From assembly GCA_964554335.1 (NCBI GenBank), contig CAZKOF010000045.1:1-16641 (forward strand): a DNA stretch of 16,641 nucleotides. The letters run 5' to 3'. The first letter of the stretch is position 1. Each line of letters starts with the position of its first letter. Below are positions 1 through 7,561 of this stretch, piece after piece. Source of the stretch: UBA3263 sp964554335 (GTDB taxonomy: Bacteria > Bacteroidota > Bacteroidia > Bacteroidales > Muribaculaceae). The position numbers and the translations under genes were made by a program. The notes under the pieces were generated by a model. The model ran no database searches. It saw nothing but the letters and a program-made list of their open reading frames with translations, and was not told the origin of the DNA.

Positions 1-6
1 ATGGTG

Positions 7-37
7 CAAAGATACGAACTTTTATTCAACTGACAAA
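7..37 (-). promoter_or_regulatory. Leftward promoter for a gene outside the window
   Basis: Read on the minus strand, TATCTTTG (7-14) fits the Bacteroidetes -7 element TAnnTTTG, and TTTG (34-37) lies 19 bases upstream of it as the -33 element. Transcription would start near position 1 and run out of the window to the left, so the gene it serves is not visible. The element lies back to back with the rightward yicC promoter, with only three bases between the two -33 boxes. Both boxes and the spacing match the consensus, but no transcript data are available. Confidence 0.65.
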
Positions 38-40
38 ATT

Positions 41-71
41 TTTGGGGGTTGGGGGATTTTTTGTAACTTTG
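41..71 (+). promoter_or_regulatory. Promoter of the yicC operon
   Basis: TTTG at 41-44, a 19-base spacer, then TAACTTTG at 64-71 gives a full match to the Bacteroidetes sigma-ABfr type promoter. The start of transcription would fall around 77-79, leaving a leader of about 20 bases before the ATG at 99. The spacer is odd: it holds two runs of five G separated by TT (44-48 and 51-55). The downstream part, 55-73, is nearly identical to the bamD promoter at 6301-6319. Confidence 0.8.
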
Positions 72-98
72 CAGGAAAGAAATATAATTCATCTGCAG

Positions 99-980
99 AT
101 GCTACTTTCAATGACCGGATTCGGGAAGTCAGTAGTTGAAATCCCGGGCAAGAAAATAACGGTTGAGCTCAAATCTCTCAACTCCAAGCAATTTGACATG
201 TCGGCGCGCATTCCGTCAGCCTACCGCGGGTTCGAACTCGAAATCAGACGGCGGGTTGCCTCGAGGCTCGAGCGCGGAAAGGTCGACATGGTCTGCACCG
301 TTGAGCATATCGACGGGACGGCTGCTCCGGCAACCATCGACATCGCTGCCGCCCGGGCATATAAGTCACAGATTGAACATATGCGCAATGCCCTGGGACT
401 GCCTGAACCTTCAGACTGGTATGCGACCCTGTTGCGCCTGCCCGAGGTAGTTGCCTCCGAAAGCCGTCAGGAGCTTCTGAAAGAGGAAACCGAGGCGGCA
501 CTGCAATGTGTTGAACATGCGATTGACGGGCTGATGGCCCACCGACGCACCGAGGGCGAGAAACTCGAAGACTTCTTCAGCGTGCGCCTACGCGCAATAA
601 CCGATATGTTGACTGAAGTTCCCTGCTGGGAAAAAGAGCGCATAGAAAAAATCCGCTCACGCCTCGAAGAAGGGCTTGCAAAGATTCCGCAGGCTCAAGT
701 TGACCGCGGACGCCTCGAGCAGGAAATGATTTTCTATATCGAGAAACTCGACGTCAACGAAGAGCGCCAACGCCTGGGCCAGCACCTCGTCTACTTTGCC
801 GAAACAATGGCCCGGTCGGCGCCAGGCCAAGGAAAGAAACTCGGATTCATCGCCCAGGAAATGGGCCGTGAAATCAACACTCTCGGCTCGAAAAGCAACC
901 ATGCAGAGATGCAGAAACTCGTTGTGCGCATGAAGGACGAACTCGAGCAGATTAAGGAGCAGATTCTCAACGTAATGTGA
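99..980 (+). CDS. yicC: YicC family endoribonuclease-like protein
   Basis: The product of 293 residues is a full-length YicC family protein. E. coli YicC is reported to be an RNase that takes part in small-RNA turnover. The N-terminal YicC domain opens with the family hallmark MTGFG (5-9). The C-terminal DUF1732 domain carries the conserved LDVNEE (217-222) and GKKLGFIAQEMGREINT (246 onward) segments, followed by SKSNHAEMQ. An in-frame ATG at 42 would add 19 residues, but it lies between the -33 and -7 boxes of the promoter, so it is upstream of the likely transcript start. I chose the ATG at 99; the ATG at 111 (giving MTGFG directly) is the alternative. It is the first gene of the array, and a gmk gene follows after 25 bases. 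yicC-gmk adjacency is common in bacteria. The family call is firm; the exact substrate is unknown. Confidence 0.93.
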   Translation: MLLSMTGFGKSVVEIPGKKITVELKSLNSKQFDMSARIPSAYRGFELEIRRRVASRLERGKVDMVCTVEHIDGTAAPATIDIAAARAYKSQIEHMRNALGLPEPSDWYATLLRLPEVVASESRQELLKEETEAALQCVEHAIDGLMAHRRTEGEKLEDFFSVRLRAITDMLTEVPCWEKERIEKIRSRLEEGLAKIPQAQVDRGRLEQEMIFYIEKLDVNEERQRLGQHLVYFAETMARSAPGQGKKLGFIAQEMGREINTLGSKSNHAEMQKLVVRMKDELEQIKEQILNVM

Positions 981-1005
981 TCACCCTACCCCCAACACTC
1001 TTATT

Positions 1006-1578
1006 ATGGCCGGAAAAGTTATTATACTCTCAGCCCCGAGCGGAAGCGGAAAGTCTACTATTATAAATGCCCTTATGAGCGGCGGAACGCTTAACATGCA
1101 GTTTTCGGTCTCGGCAACCAACCGCGCTCCCCGCGGAGCCGAGATTAACGGCAAAGACTATCACTTTCTGAGCGACGAGGAGTTTCGCCGGGCCATAGCC
1201 GACGATGCTTTCATTGAATATGAAGAGGTCTATCCCGGTCGCTTCTACGGTACTCTTCGCAGTGAGATTGACCGCATTGCCGGCGCCGGAAGCAATGCAG
1301 TCATGGACATTGACGTCAACGGCGCCCTTAGGGTGAAGGAGAAGCTCGGTAACCGGGCGATAAGTATCTTTATCCAACCGCCGAGCATCGACGAACTTCG
1401 CCGTCGCCTTGAATCGCGGGCAACCGACTCGCCCGAGAGCATCGACGCGCGCATTGACCGCGCACGCTATGAACTCGACCAGGCCGCCAGGTTCGACGCA
1501 ACGGTCATCAACGACAACCTCGACAGAGCCATTGACGAAACCTTGCGAATTATCAACGACTTCCTTAACCGAAACTGA
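1006..1578 (+). CDS. gmk: Guanylate kinase
   Basis: This cytoplasmic enzyme phosphorylates GMP to GDP with ATP in purine nucleotide synthesis and salvage. The 190-residue product has the normal length. The P-loop APSGSGKST lies at 10-18. The GMP-binding part shows SATNRAPRG (36-44) with R40 and R43, and DYHF (51-54) with Y52. DIDVNGA at 101-107 is the conserved Asp-containing motif. The ATG at 1006 sits directly before the first beta strand (KVIILS), so no other start is needed. No Shine-Dalgarno sequence is seen, as usual in Bacteroidetes. nadD begins 16 bases after the stop, so the two are surely co-transcribed. Confidence 0.97.
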   Translation: MAGKVIILSAPSGSGKSTIINALMSGGTLNMQFSVSATNRAPRGAEINGKDYHFLSDEEFRRAIADDAFIEYEEVYPGRFYGTLRSEIDRIAGAGSNAVMDIDVNGALRVKEKLGNRAISIFIQPPSIDELRRRLESRATDSPESIDARIDRARYELDQAARFDATVINDNLDRAIDETLRIINDFLNRN

Positions 1579-1594
1579 ACCGAACTACTTCCGG

Positions 1595-2158
1595 ATGAAG
1601 ACCACGGGCATTTTCGGCGGAACGTTCAACCCCGTTCACCTCGGCCACACGGCTCTGGCACAATGGCTCGTTGACCGTGGTATCGTCGATGAAGTTCTTC
1701 TGACGCTCTCGCCAGCGAACCCGCTGAAAAACGACCGCCCCGGCGCAACAGATGCCGACAGACGCGAAATGTTGCGCCTCGCCTGCGAGGAATGTCATGG
1801 ACTGGAGCCCAGTTTCGTTGAATTCGACCTTCCGCGCCCGTCGTTCACCATCACGACCCTGCGCCACCTGGCCGCAAACAATCCCGACCAACGGTTCAAA
1901 CTCATAATCGGAGCCGACAACTGGCAGATTTTCAGCCGATGGCACGATCCCAACGAAATTATCACCGAATTCGGAGTCATTATTTATCCTCGCTCGGGAT
2001 TCGAACCCGCCCTACCCCTTCCGGCGGGTGTATGCTATTTCGCCGATGCCCCTGTAGCCGACGTTTCGTCATCGGAAATCCGCAGCGGACTGCACCGAGA
2101 CATGCTCGCGCCCCAAGTCAAGCAATACATCAACGAACACAATTTATATGAACGATAA
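1595..2158 (+). CDS. nadD: Nicotinate-nucleotide adenylyltransferase
   Basis: NadD joins nicotinate mononucleotide and ATP to deamido-NAD in NAD synthesis. The 187-residue product starts with the nucleotidyltransferase signature: GIFGGTFNPVHLGH, with the catalytic HxGH at 15-18. Near the C terminus SSSEIR (158-163) is the family's ISSTEIR motif. The open frame extends upstream into gmk as far as 1409, but the ATG at 1595 places the GIFGGTF motif at residue 5, as in the family, so the upstream extension is a gmk shadow. The stop overlaps the next start by 11 bases (2148-2158), suggesting translational coupling. The function is certain from the two motifs. Confidence 0.96.
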   Translation: MKTTGIFGGTFNPVHLGHTALAQWLVDRGIVDEVLLTLSPANPLKNDRPGATDADRREMLRLACEECHGLEPSFVEFDLPRPSFTITTLRHLAANNPDQRFKLIIGADNWQIFSRWHDPNEIITEFGVIIYPRSGFEPALPLPAGVCYFADAPVADVSSSEIRSGLHRDMLAPQVKQYINEHNLYER

Positions 2159-2690
2159 CAAACTCTCAGACAACGCATTGACGGTCATGGCGCTCGCTAG
2201 TGAATATTGCCGCGCAATGGAACTGGCGGCATCGACCGAGCGCCACGATTTCATCGAGAAGATGATTCACCTGCTGCCACGCATCTATATGACAGTCACC
2301 GACCTCCCGGCCGCAATGTCCGAGGAGTCTGACTACTGCTTCGGAGCAGCCCACCTTGACGAGAACTACTACGACCGGGTCAGACGCAACGTTGCCGAAC
2401 TCCTCGGCGAAGACGACACCTATCTCGAAACGTTTCATCAGGACATGCAATATTCCGACACTCCAATAGCGGCAACCGTTTCCGAGAGTTTGGCCGATAT
2501 TTTTCAAGTGCTATATAATTTTGTTGAAGACGTGCGCAACGCCGACTATGAGATTATCAACGAACACCTCGGCAGCCTGCGTTCGGATTTCGGAGAATAC
2601 TGGAGCCAGACGCTATGTAATGTCATGCGCCCGCTCAACGAAATCTCCAACTCACGCCTGACCGACGACGACGAACTCCCTTTTGAATAA
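2148..2690 (+). CDS. DUF5063 domain protein
   Basis: The product is an acidic protein of 180 residues, with no signal peptide or membrane segment, so it is probably cytoplasmic. I recognise it as likely DUF5063 from the general layout: an N-terminal helical part beginning with ALTVMALASEYCRAME, then LLPRIYMTV, a central acidic loop, and a C-terminal helical part containing SDFGEYWSQTL. The family has no established function. It often travels with housekeeping genes in Bacteroidales. The gene overlaps the nadD stop by 11 bases and is followed by 41 bases before cdsA, in which no promoter is seen. The acidic C-terminal tail DDDELPFE is notable. The family assignment is from memory of typical members and less certain than for its neighbours. 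Confidence 0.7.
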   Translation: MNDNKLSDNALTVMALASEYCRAMELAASTERHDFIEKMIHLLPRIYMTVTDLPAAMSEESDYCFGAAHLDENYYDRVRRNVAELLGEDDTYLETFHQDMQYSDTPIAATVSESLADIFQVLYNFVEDVRNADYEIINEHLGSLRSDFGEYWSQTLCNVMRPLNEISNSRLTDDDELPFE

Positions 2691-2731
2691 CCACAACTAC
2701 CCACCCACCACGTCAGAGAAATATACCAATC

Positions 2732-3568
2732 ATGTTAAAACGTGCGATTTTCGGCGCTCTCTATGTTGCAATTATTGTTGCCGGCATTCTCGGAGGGTCT
2801 TTCAGTTTCTTGATTTTGCTCTTGCTGCTCAGCACATTCGCAGTCAATGAATTCCTCGTAATGGTCAATCCGGCTTCTGAGAGCCTGACCGATGCCACCA
2901 TCGGCATGCTCCAGCGCTCGCTCGACTGCGTCGGCGCCGCAGTCCTGATAGTCACAGTCTGGACCGACATGCCCTTCCTTCCGGGCATCATAACATATAT
3001 CGCCTACATAATTTTGCGCCTGACCTCGCAGCTATGGGTATTGAATCAAGACGCTGTGCGCTCACTGTCAGCGTCGTTCATGTCCCAGCTATACATCGCC
3101 GCCCCTCTGGCGATGATGAACATGGTTTACCACATTACCCCGGGACTGCTGCTGCTATTATTCATTCTCGTGTGGGTCAATGACACGTTTGCCTACCTCA
3201 TCGGCCGAACCCTCGGACGCCGGCGCCTCTGGGAGCGCATATCACCGAAAAAGAGCTGGGAAGGCTTCTGGGGCGGTCTTGCCGCAACAGTGATTGTCGC
3301 CGCAGTATGTGGCGGCATGGGCATGATATGGAACAACGTCTTCGGCGGATACGGAATCATTACCATGACCGTTATCGGCCTCGTTGTCAGCATCGCCGGA
3401 ACTCTCGGCGACCTCGTTGAATCGCTGCTGAAACGCACCGTCGGCGTCAAAGACTCAGGCGCCCTCATTCCCGGCCACGGGGGCATACTCGACCGCATAG
3501 ACTCGATTCTGCTTGTAATCCCGTCGGTGCTCGTTGCAATCTTCTTCATGACCTACTATGCTCTTTGA
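2732..3568 (+). CDS. cdsA: Phosphatidate cytidylyltransferase
   Basis: CdsA makes CDP-diacylglycerol from phosphatidic acid and CTP at the inner membrane, the branch point to all phospholipids. The product of 278 residues is hydrophobic, with multiple membrane helices, the first pair at about 8-32. The full CDS signature is present at 231-255: SLLKR, then KDSG, then PGHGGILDR. The length is normal for the family. The ATG at 2732 is followed by basic residues and the first helix. The stop overlaps the start of the next gene by 11 bases, so the downstream phosphatase gene is likely translated in coupling with it. Confidence 0.96.
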   Translation: MLKRAIFGALYVAIIVAGILGGSFSFLILLLLLSTFAVNEFLVMVNPASESLTDATIGMLQRSLDCVGAAVLIVTVWTDMPFLPGIITYIAYIILRLTSQLWVLNQDAVRSLSASFMSQLYIAAPLAMMNMVYHITPGLLLLLFILVWVNDTFAYLIGRTLGRRRLWERISPKKSWEGFWGGLAATVIVAAVCGGMGMIWNNVFGGYGIITMTVIGLVVSIAGTLGDLVESLLKRTVGVKDSGALIPGHGGILDRIDSILLVIPSVLVAIFFMTYYAL

Positions 3569-4295
3569 CTTCTTCCTGCGCTCAAAGACGCCGGAGCAGA
3601 TGCCTTTCGCAACAGATGTGCACTGCCACATCGTTCCGGGAGTCGATGACGGCTCTCCCGACATAACGAACTCGATTGAACTCCTAAGGAGCATGTCCGA
3701 ACTCGGACTGCAACGAATCTTTGCAAGCCCCCATGCGACCAAAGACCGATATGAAAACACCCCGCAGACCATCGTAAAGCCGTTCACCGCCCTGCAATCA
3801 GCAGCTCGCGCAAACGGATTGAACGTTGAGCTTCACCAACATTTTGAGTATCGCATCGACGACTTCTTTCTTCAACAACTCGAAAATAACAACCTGACAA
3901 CACTACCCGGCAACTTCATATTGATTGAAAATCCGTTTGCCAGCGAGCCCTGGGGAATTGAAAGCATCATCTACGAACTCATCAACCGAGGTTTCAATCC
4001 TATCCTCGCCCACCCCGAGCGCTATGCCTACTACGCCCTGCGCCACCGCGACCGCTACACACACCTTCATGACCTCGGCCTCTATTTCCAGATAAATCTC
4101 CTCTCGCTTGCCGGCTATTACGGCAAAATGGAGCGCGCTGCCGCCCTGTATCTGCTCGATGAGGGCATGGTGCAGTTTGTCGGCACCGACATTCACCGCG
4201 AAGCCCATATTCAATCGATTTCCAACTATCTGAGTTCACGCACCTACCGCCGTGAACATAAACTCTTTGACCGACTTCGAAATGACACGCTTTAA
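3558..4295 (+). CDS. CpsB/YwqE-type PHP tyrosine phosphatase
   Basis: The 245-residue product belongs to the PHP metal-dependent phosphatases related to CpsB and YwqE. These dephosphorylate tyrosine kinases that control capsule or exopolysaccharide export. Metal ligands are visible in the expected order: DVHCH (20-24), D30 in PGVDDG, H59 in ASPHAT, E97, H152 in LAHPERY, and D211 and H213 in GTDIHR. No signal peptide is present, so it should act in the cytoplasm. It overlaps cdsA by 11 bases and the following Wzi-like gene by 14. No tyrosine kinase (Wzc/BY-kinase) or Wza gene is in the window, so the partner must lie elsewhere. A broader PHP hydrolase role cannot be excluded, but all ligands of the CpsB family are present. 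Confidence 0.88.
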   Translation: MLFDFFLRSKTPEQMPFATDVHCHIVPGVDDGSPDITNSIELLRSMSELGLQRIFASPHATKDRYENTPQTIVKPFTALQSAARANGLNVELHQHFEYRIDDFFLQQLENNNLTTLPGNFILIENPFASEPWGIESIIYELINRGFNPILAHPERYAYYALRHRDRYTHLHDLGLYFQINLLSLAGYYGKMERAAALYLLDEGMVQFVGTDIHREAHIQSISNYLSSRTYRREHKLFDRLRNDTL

Positions 4296-5832
4296 GGCTC
4301 TCGCCCTCGCTGCAATCGTGGGCATCACCGCTTCGGCCGAGCCCTTCACCATGAACTACTCAGCGACCGTTCAGGCCGTTGGAGGACCGGGCGATTTCAC
4401 GCCGTACTATATCAACTCGCTGCGCCACGGTACGCTCACGTCAGCCCGCGGCGGCCTGCTCGCCCTGAAGGCCTGGAAGCCGATCGACATGTCACGCCGA
4501 TTCAGCTACTCATTCGGTGTCGAGGCCTGGGCCTCGGGAGTGAACAACGTTGACTATGAATATTTCAACACAACCACTCAATCGCTCGACGTTCATTCTC
4601 TCGCTCCGGCGCGCGTAATCCTTCAGCAACTGTGGGGTGAGGTAAAATATCGCGGAGTCTTCCTCTATGGCGGCTTACGCGACTTCACTCCTGCACTGGT
4701 CAACGAGCGCCTGAGTTCAGGCGACCTCATTGAAAGCGGCAACTCGCGCAACATGCCACAGCTCCGCGCCGGCTTCATCGACTTCCAAAACATTCCCTTC
4801 ACCAACGGCTGGGTACAGATTCAGGGAGAGGTTGCCTTTGCGAAGTCAACTGACAACGGCTGGCAGAAAGAACATTACGCCCGCTATCAGGGCCACCTGA
4901 ACCTCGGCTGGTGGTATAACTACAAACGCTGCTTTTTCCGAACAAAGCCCTCGCAGCCATTCTCAATCACCATCGGCATGCAGGCCGCCGCTCAATTCAA
5001 CGGCAACATTGACTGGTATGACCACGGACAATACATCCGAACCCACGAGCAACGTTTCCGTATCAAGTCGCTGCTCGACATTCTGCTGCTGAAGTCCGGC
5101 GACGGTGACTACTACGTCGGCAACCACGTCGGTTCTTGGGACTTTCAGGCCCGTTACCGCCTGCGAAACCGCTCCGAAATCAAAGCCTATTTCCAATGGC
5201 TATGGGAAGACGGCTCCGGCATCGGCAAGCTCAACGGCATGGACGGACTGTGGGGCCTCGAATGGAAAGCCCCGAAACCGGGAAGCCTAAGCGGTGCGGT
5301 CCTGGAAGTAATCACTTTCATGAACCACGGCGGTCCGATCCACTACTCCGCTCACGACTACATAGACCCCTCTCTGAAAGGGACAATGGCCTCGGGCGCC
5401 GATAACTACTACAATAACCACTACTGCAACGGCTATGCTCTCTACGGCATGGGCATCGGCTCACCGATGTTCATCGCACCGGTATTCAACACCGACGGCG
5501 CAACGACAATCTTCCTCAACAACCGCTTCTGGGGCATCCACGGCGCCGTTGAAGGACAAATTACACCCTCGATTTCCTATCGGGCAATGGCCTCATACCG
5601 TCGCTTTTTCGGCACACCGTTCGTCCCCGCACTGAAAATAACCCATGATGTCTCCGCAATGTTTGAAGCCAAATGGCGACTTCCCCAAGTACCGGGGCTG
5701 ACTCTGGGCGCGCAACTTGCCGTCGACTACGGCAACTCCCCCTATGGCAAAAACTTCGGCGCCATGCTGAGCGCTTCATATTGCGGCATCTTCAACTTCA
5801 AACACGCCAAATCAACCCCATGCGTATTCTGA
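4282..5832 (+). CDS. Wzi-like capsule assembly outer-membrane protein
   Basis: The product has 516 residues from the ATG at 4282. That start gives a clear signal peptide (TRFKALALAAIVGITASA, cleavage after about 19); the ATG at 4252 would add ten residues before it and destroys the usual layout. The mature part has alternating aromatic strands of a beta barrel and features I associate with the Wzi capsule-assembly family: GGLRDF (130-135), SSGDLIESGNSRNMPQ (145-160) and IPFTNGWVQIQGE (171-183). In E. coli Wzi is an outer-membrane barrel that tethers capsule to the surface. The gene overlaps the CpsB-type phosphatase gene by 14 bases and the next lipoprotein gene by 13. The pairing with a capsule-type phosphatase supports a role at the surface. 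Binding to a polysaccharide here is inference. Confidence 0.75.
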   Translation: MTRFKALALAAIVGITASAEPFTMNYSATVQAVGGPGDFTPYYINSLRHGTLTSARGGLLALKAWKPIDMSRRFSYSFGVEAWASGVNNVDYEYFNTTTQSLDVHSLAPARVILQQLWGEVKYRGVFLYGGLRDFTPALVNERLSSGDLIESGNSRNMPQLRAGFIDFQNIPFTNGWVQIQGEVAFAKSTDNGWQKEHYARYQGHLNLGWWYNYKRCFFRTKPSQPFSITIGMQAAAQFNGNIDWYDHGQYIRTHEQRFRIKSLLDILLLKSGDGDYYVGNHVGSWDFQARYRLRNRSEIKAYFQWLWEDGSGIGKLNGMDGLWGLEWKAPKPGSLSGAVLEVITFMNHGGPIHYSAHDYIDPSLKGTMASGADNYYNNHYCNGYALYGMGIGSPMFIAPVFNTDGATTIFLNNRFWGIHGAVEGQITPSISYRAMASYRRFFGTPFVPALKITHDVSAMFEAKWRLPQVPGLTLGAQLAVDYGNSPYGKNFGAMLSASYCGIFNFKHAKSTPCVF

Positions 5833-6278
5833 TAAAAAAACTGCTGCTCATCTCCATAACCGCAGCTTGCGTCGCCATGAGCGGATGCATGCAGCAAAAC
5901 GGCCGCATCGGCGACTGGTTCGGGACCTGGAAACTTGAGTCAATCACGATTGACGGAGCTGACGACACGGACTACCGCAGCAACATCTTTTTCCAATTCC
6001 AGACTGACATTGTGCGCATCGTCGAAGTGGAACCCGAAGTCAGCAACTCCTACTCTGACTGCTTCGGCACCTGGGCATCCGAAGGCTCGACGCTGACGCT
6101 CGAATTCTCATATGAGGCCAACAACAAACCCGACGGGTTCACCCCGATGGAAGCAACCCTGCTCGTCCGCGGGACCAACACTCTCCACATAGCCTCATCA
6201 TCGGCACGCTCAATGATTTGGACCTTTCAGCAACCCGATGACGGACAAACAAGAACCTACACCCTCAAAAAACAATAA
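5820..6278 (+). CDS. Small lipocalin-like lipoprotein
   Basis: The ATG at 5820 gives 152 residues with a lipoprotein signal: basic residues and a hydrophobic stretch ending in AMSGC, with the acylated cysteine at 23. The open frame extends further upstream inside the Wzi-like gene, but only this start yields a lipobox. The mature part resembles the small lipocalin-like proteins of Bacteroidales. It has an early GDWFGTWKLESI segment (the G-x-W of lipocalins), then alternating strands, with a second FGTWASEGSTLTLEF segment and WTF near the end. No ligand can be named. It overlaps the Wzi-like gene by 13 bases and is the last gene before the bamD promoter. It could assist the upstream barrel or simply ride in the operon. 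Confidence 0.7.
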   Translation: MRILIKKLLLISITAACVAMSGCMQQNGRIGDWFGTWKLESITIDGADDTDYRSNIFFQFQTDIVRIVEVEPEVSNSYSDCFGTWASEGSTLTLEFSYEANNKPDGFTPMEATLLVRGTNTLHIASSSARSMIWTFQQPDDGQTRTYTLKKQ

Positions 6279-6286
6279 ATCACCGC

Positions 6287-6317
6287 TTTCACAGTTCACG
6301 GATTTTTTGTAAATTTG
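6287..6317 (+). promoter_or_regulatory. Promoter of bamD-rpoZ and downstream genes
   Basis: TAAATTTG at 6310-6317 matches the -7 element. TTTC at 6287-6290, 19 bases upstream, is a one-mismatch -33 element. Transcription would start about 6323-6325, leaving roughly 28 bases before the bamD ATG. The element lies in the 73-base gap after the lipoprotein gene, the widest gap in the whole plus-strand array, which supports a new transcription unit. Bases 6301-6319 match 55-73 of the yicC promoter at 18 of 19 positions. Confidence 0.75.
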
Positions 6318-6351
6318 CACGTCGAATAACTACACTACCCATACTCAAAGT

Positions 6352-7161
6352 ATGAAGAAATTCCTGACACTCTGCATATTGTCTATATCGCTCGCAGGCC
6401 TAAGCTCATGCGGCGAATATCAGCGCGTGCTCAAGACCTCTGACCCCACCGTCAAGTTCGATTATGCAAAAAAATGGTATGACGAAGGCAAATATGCCCA
6501 GGCAGCCAGCGTGTTGAGCGAAATGGTCAGCACATTCAAGGGCACCGAGCGCGCCGAAGAGACGCTCTATATGCTCGGCATGTGTAACTTCTACAATAAA
6601 GACTACCTCACCTCAGGAACTTATCTCCACACCTACTACACACGCTACCCCAAAGGGAAATATGCCGAAGACGCCCACTTCTACTCCGGGCGCGGCTACT
6701 ATCTCGACTCTCCCGACGTGCAACTGGACCAGAGCCAGACAGTTCAGGCAATCGAGGAGCTAACGAGCTATCTTGAATATTACCCGCGCAGCGAACGCGT
6801 CACCGAGGTGCAAAACATGATTTTCGAGCTCCAGGACAAACTCGCCCTCAAGCAGTTGCAGAATGCCCAGCTCTACTACAACCTCGGAACATATGGCGGC
6901 AATAACTTCCAGAGCGCCATTGTCGTCGCACAGAACGCCCTGAAGAATTACCCCTACTCAGTTTATAAGGAAGATTTCGACATGCTCGTGCTGAAAAGCC
7001 GCTTCAAAGAGGCAGACCTCTCCGTAGCCGAGAAGCAACCCGAACGCTTCCGCACGGTGATTGACCAATATTATAACTTCATCACCTCCTATCCCGAAAG
7101 CAAATATAAGAACGAGGCCGACAATATCTTCAAAATCGCCTCGAAATACGTAAAAGAATAA
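6352..7161 (+). CDS. bamD: Outer-membrane assembly factor BamD
   Basis: BamD is the essential lipoprotein of the BAM complex that folds beta-barrel proteins into the outer membrane, working with BamA on the periplasmic side. The 269-residue product has a lipoprotein signal ending in LSSC, with the acylated cysteine at 20, followed by GEYQRVLK as in other Bacteroidetes BamD proteins. TPR-like helical pairs follow, among them FDYAKKWYDEGKYAQAASVL (36-55), then a pair at about 70-100, and further ones at about 130-155, 170-200 and 225-265. The conserved FYSGRGYYLDSP (110-121) and MIFELQDKL are typical of the phylum's version. It has its own promoter just upstream and is followed after 26 bases by the omega subunit gene. 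Confidence 0.95.
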   Translation: MKKFLTLCILSISLAGLSSCGEYQRVLKTSDPTVKFDYAKKWYDEGKYAQAASVLSEMVSTFKGTERAEETLYMLGMCNFYNKDYLTSGTYLHTYYTRYPKGKYAEDAHFYSGRGYYLDSPDVQLDQSQTVQAIEELTSYLEYYPRSERVTEVQNMIFELQDKLALKQLQNAQLYYNLGTYGGNNFQSAIVVAQNALKNYPYSVYKEDFDMLVLKSRFKEADLSVAEKQPERFRTVIDQYYNFITSYPESKYKNEADNIFKIASKYVKE

Positions 7162-7187
7162 ATTACAGAACTGACTATAGACACGTT

Positions 7188-7520
7188 ATGGACTACAAGA
7201 AGACCAACGCTCCTCTGAACACCGTCACCCGCGATATGGTGAAACTCTCCGAAGATACCGGCAATGTCTACGAAACCGTTGCAATCATCGCCAAACGCGC
7301 AAATCAGATTGCCGACCAAATGAAACACGACCTCGAGAAGAAACTCCAGGAGTTCGCATCGCTCAACGATAGCCTCGAAGAAGTCACCGAAAACCGCGAA
7401 CAGATTGAAATTTCGCGCTACTACGAGAAGCTGCCAAAACCGACACTAATAGCCGCCCAGGAATATGAAGAGCATAAGCTCCGCTACCGCAACCCCGCGC
7501 GCGACAAGAACATGGACTGA
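7188..7520 (+). CDS. rpoZ: RNA polymerase omega subunit (Bacteroidetes type)
   Basis: The product of 110 residues is the Bacteroidetes form of the small RNA polymerase subunit (RpoZ/Rpb6 family), which helps assemble the beta' subunit. The start MDYKKTNAP, the segment YETVAIIAKRANQIA, and ENREQIEISRYYEKLPKPT match the phylum's omega proteins very closely. A-N-Q-I within the helix corresponds to the family's ARQ/AR-Q-I core. It is longer than the E. coli subunit (about 90 residues), which is normal in this phylum. It follows bamD by 26 bases without a visible promoter, a gene pairing conserved in Bacteroidales. aroE starts 41 bases further on. Confidence 0.93.
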   Translation: MDYKKTNAPLNTVTRDMVKLSEDTGNVYETVAIIAKRANQIADQMKHDLEKKLQEFASLNDSLEEVTENREQIEISRYYEKLPKPTLIAAQEYEEHKLRYRNPARDKNMD

Positions 7521-7561
7521 ACCGCGGCCCGAACAAACTCAACATCCCATCACCCACCCCG

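Noticed and set aside
42..98. Upstream in-frame extension of yicC from the ATG at 42
   Set aside because: It lies between the -33 and -7 promoter elements and adds residues unlike the family; the ATG at 99 gives the normal length.
1409..1594. Upstream extension of nadD inside gmk
   Set aside because: It is out-of-frame gmk sequence; the nucleotidyltransferase motif starts right after the ATG at 1595.
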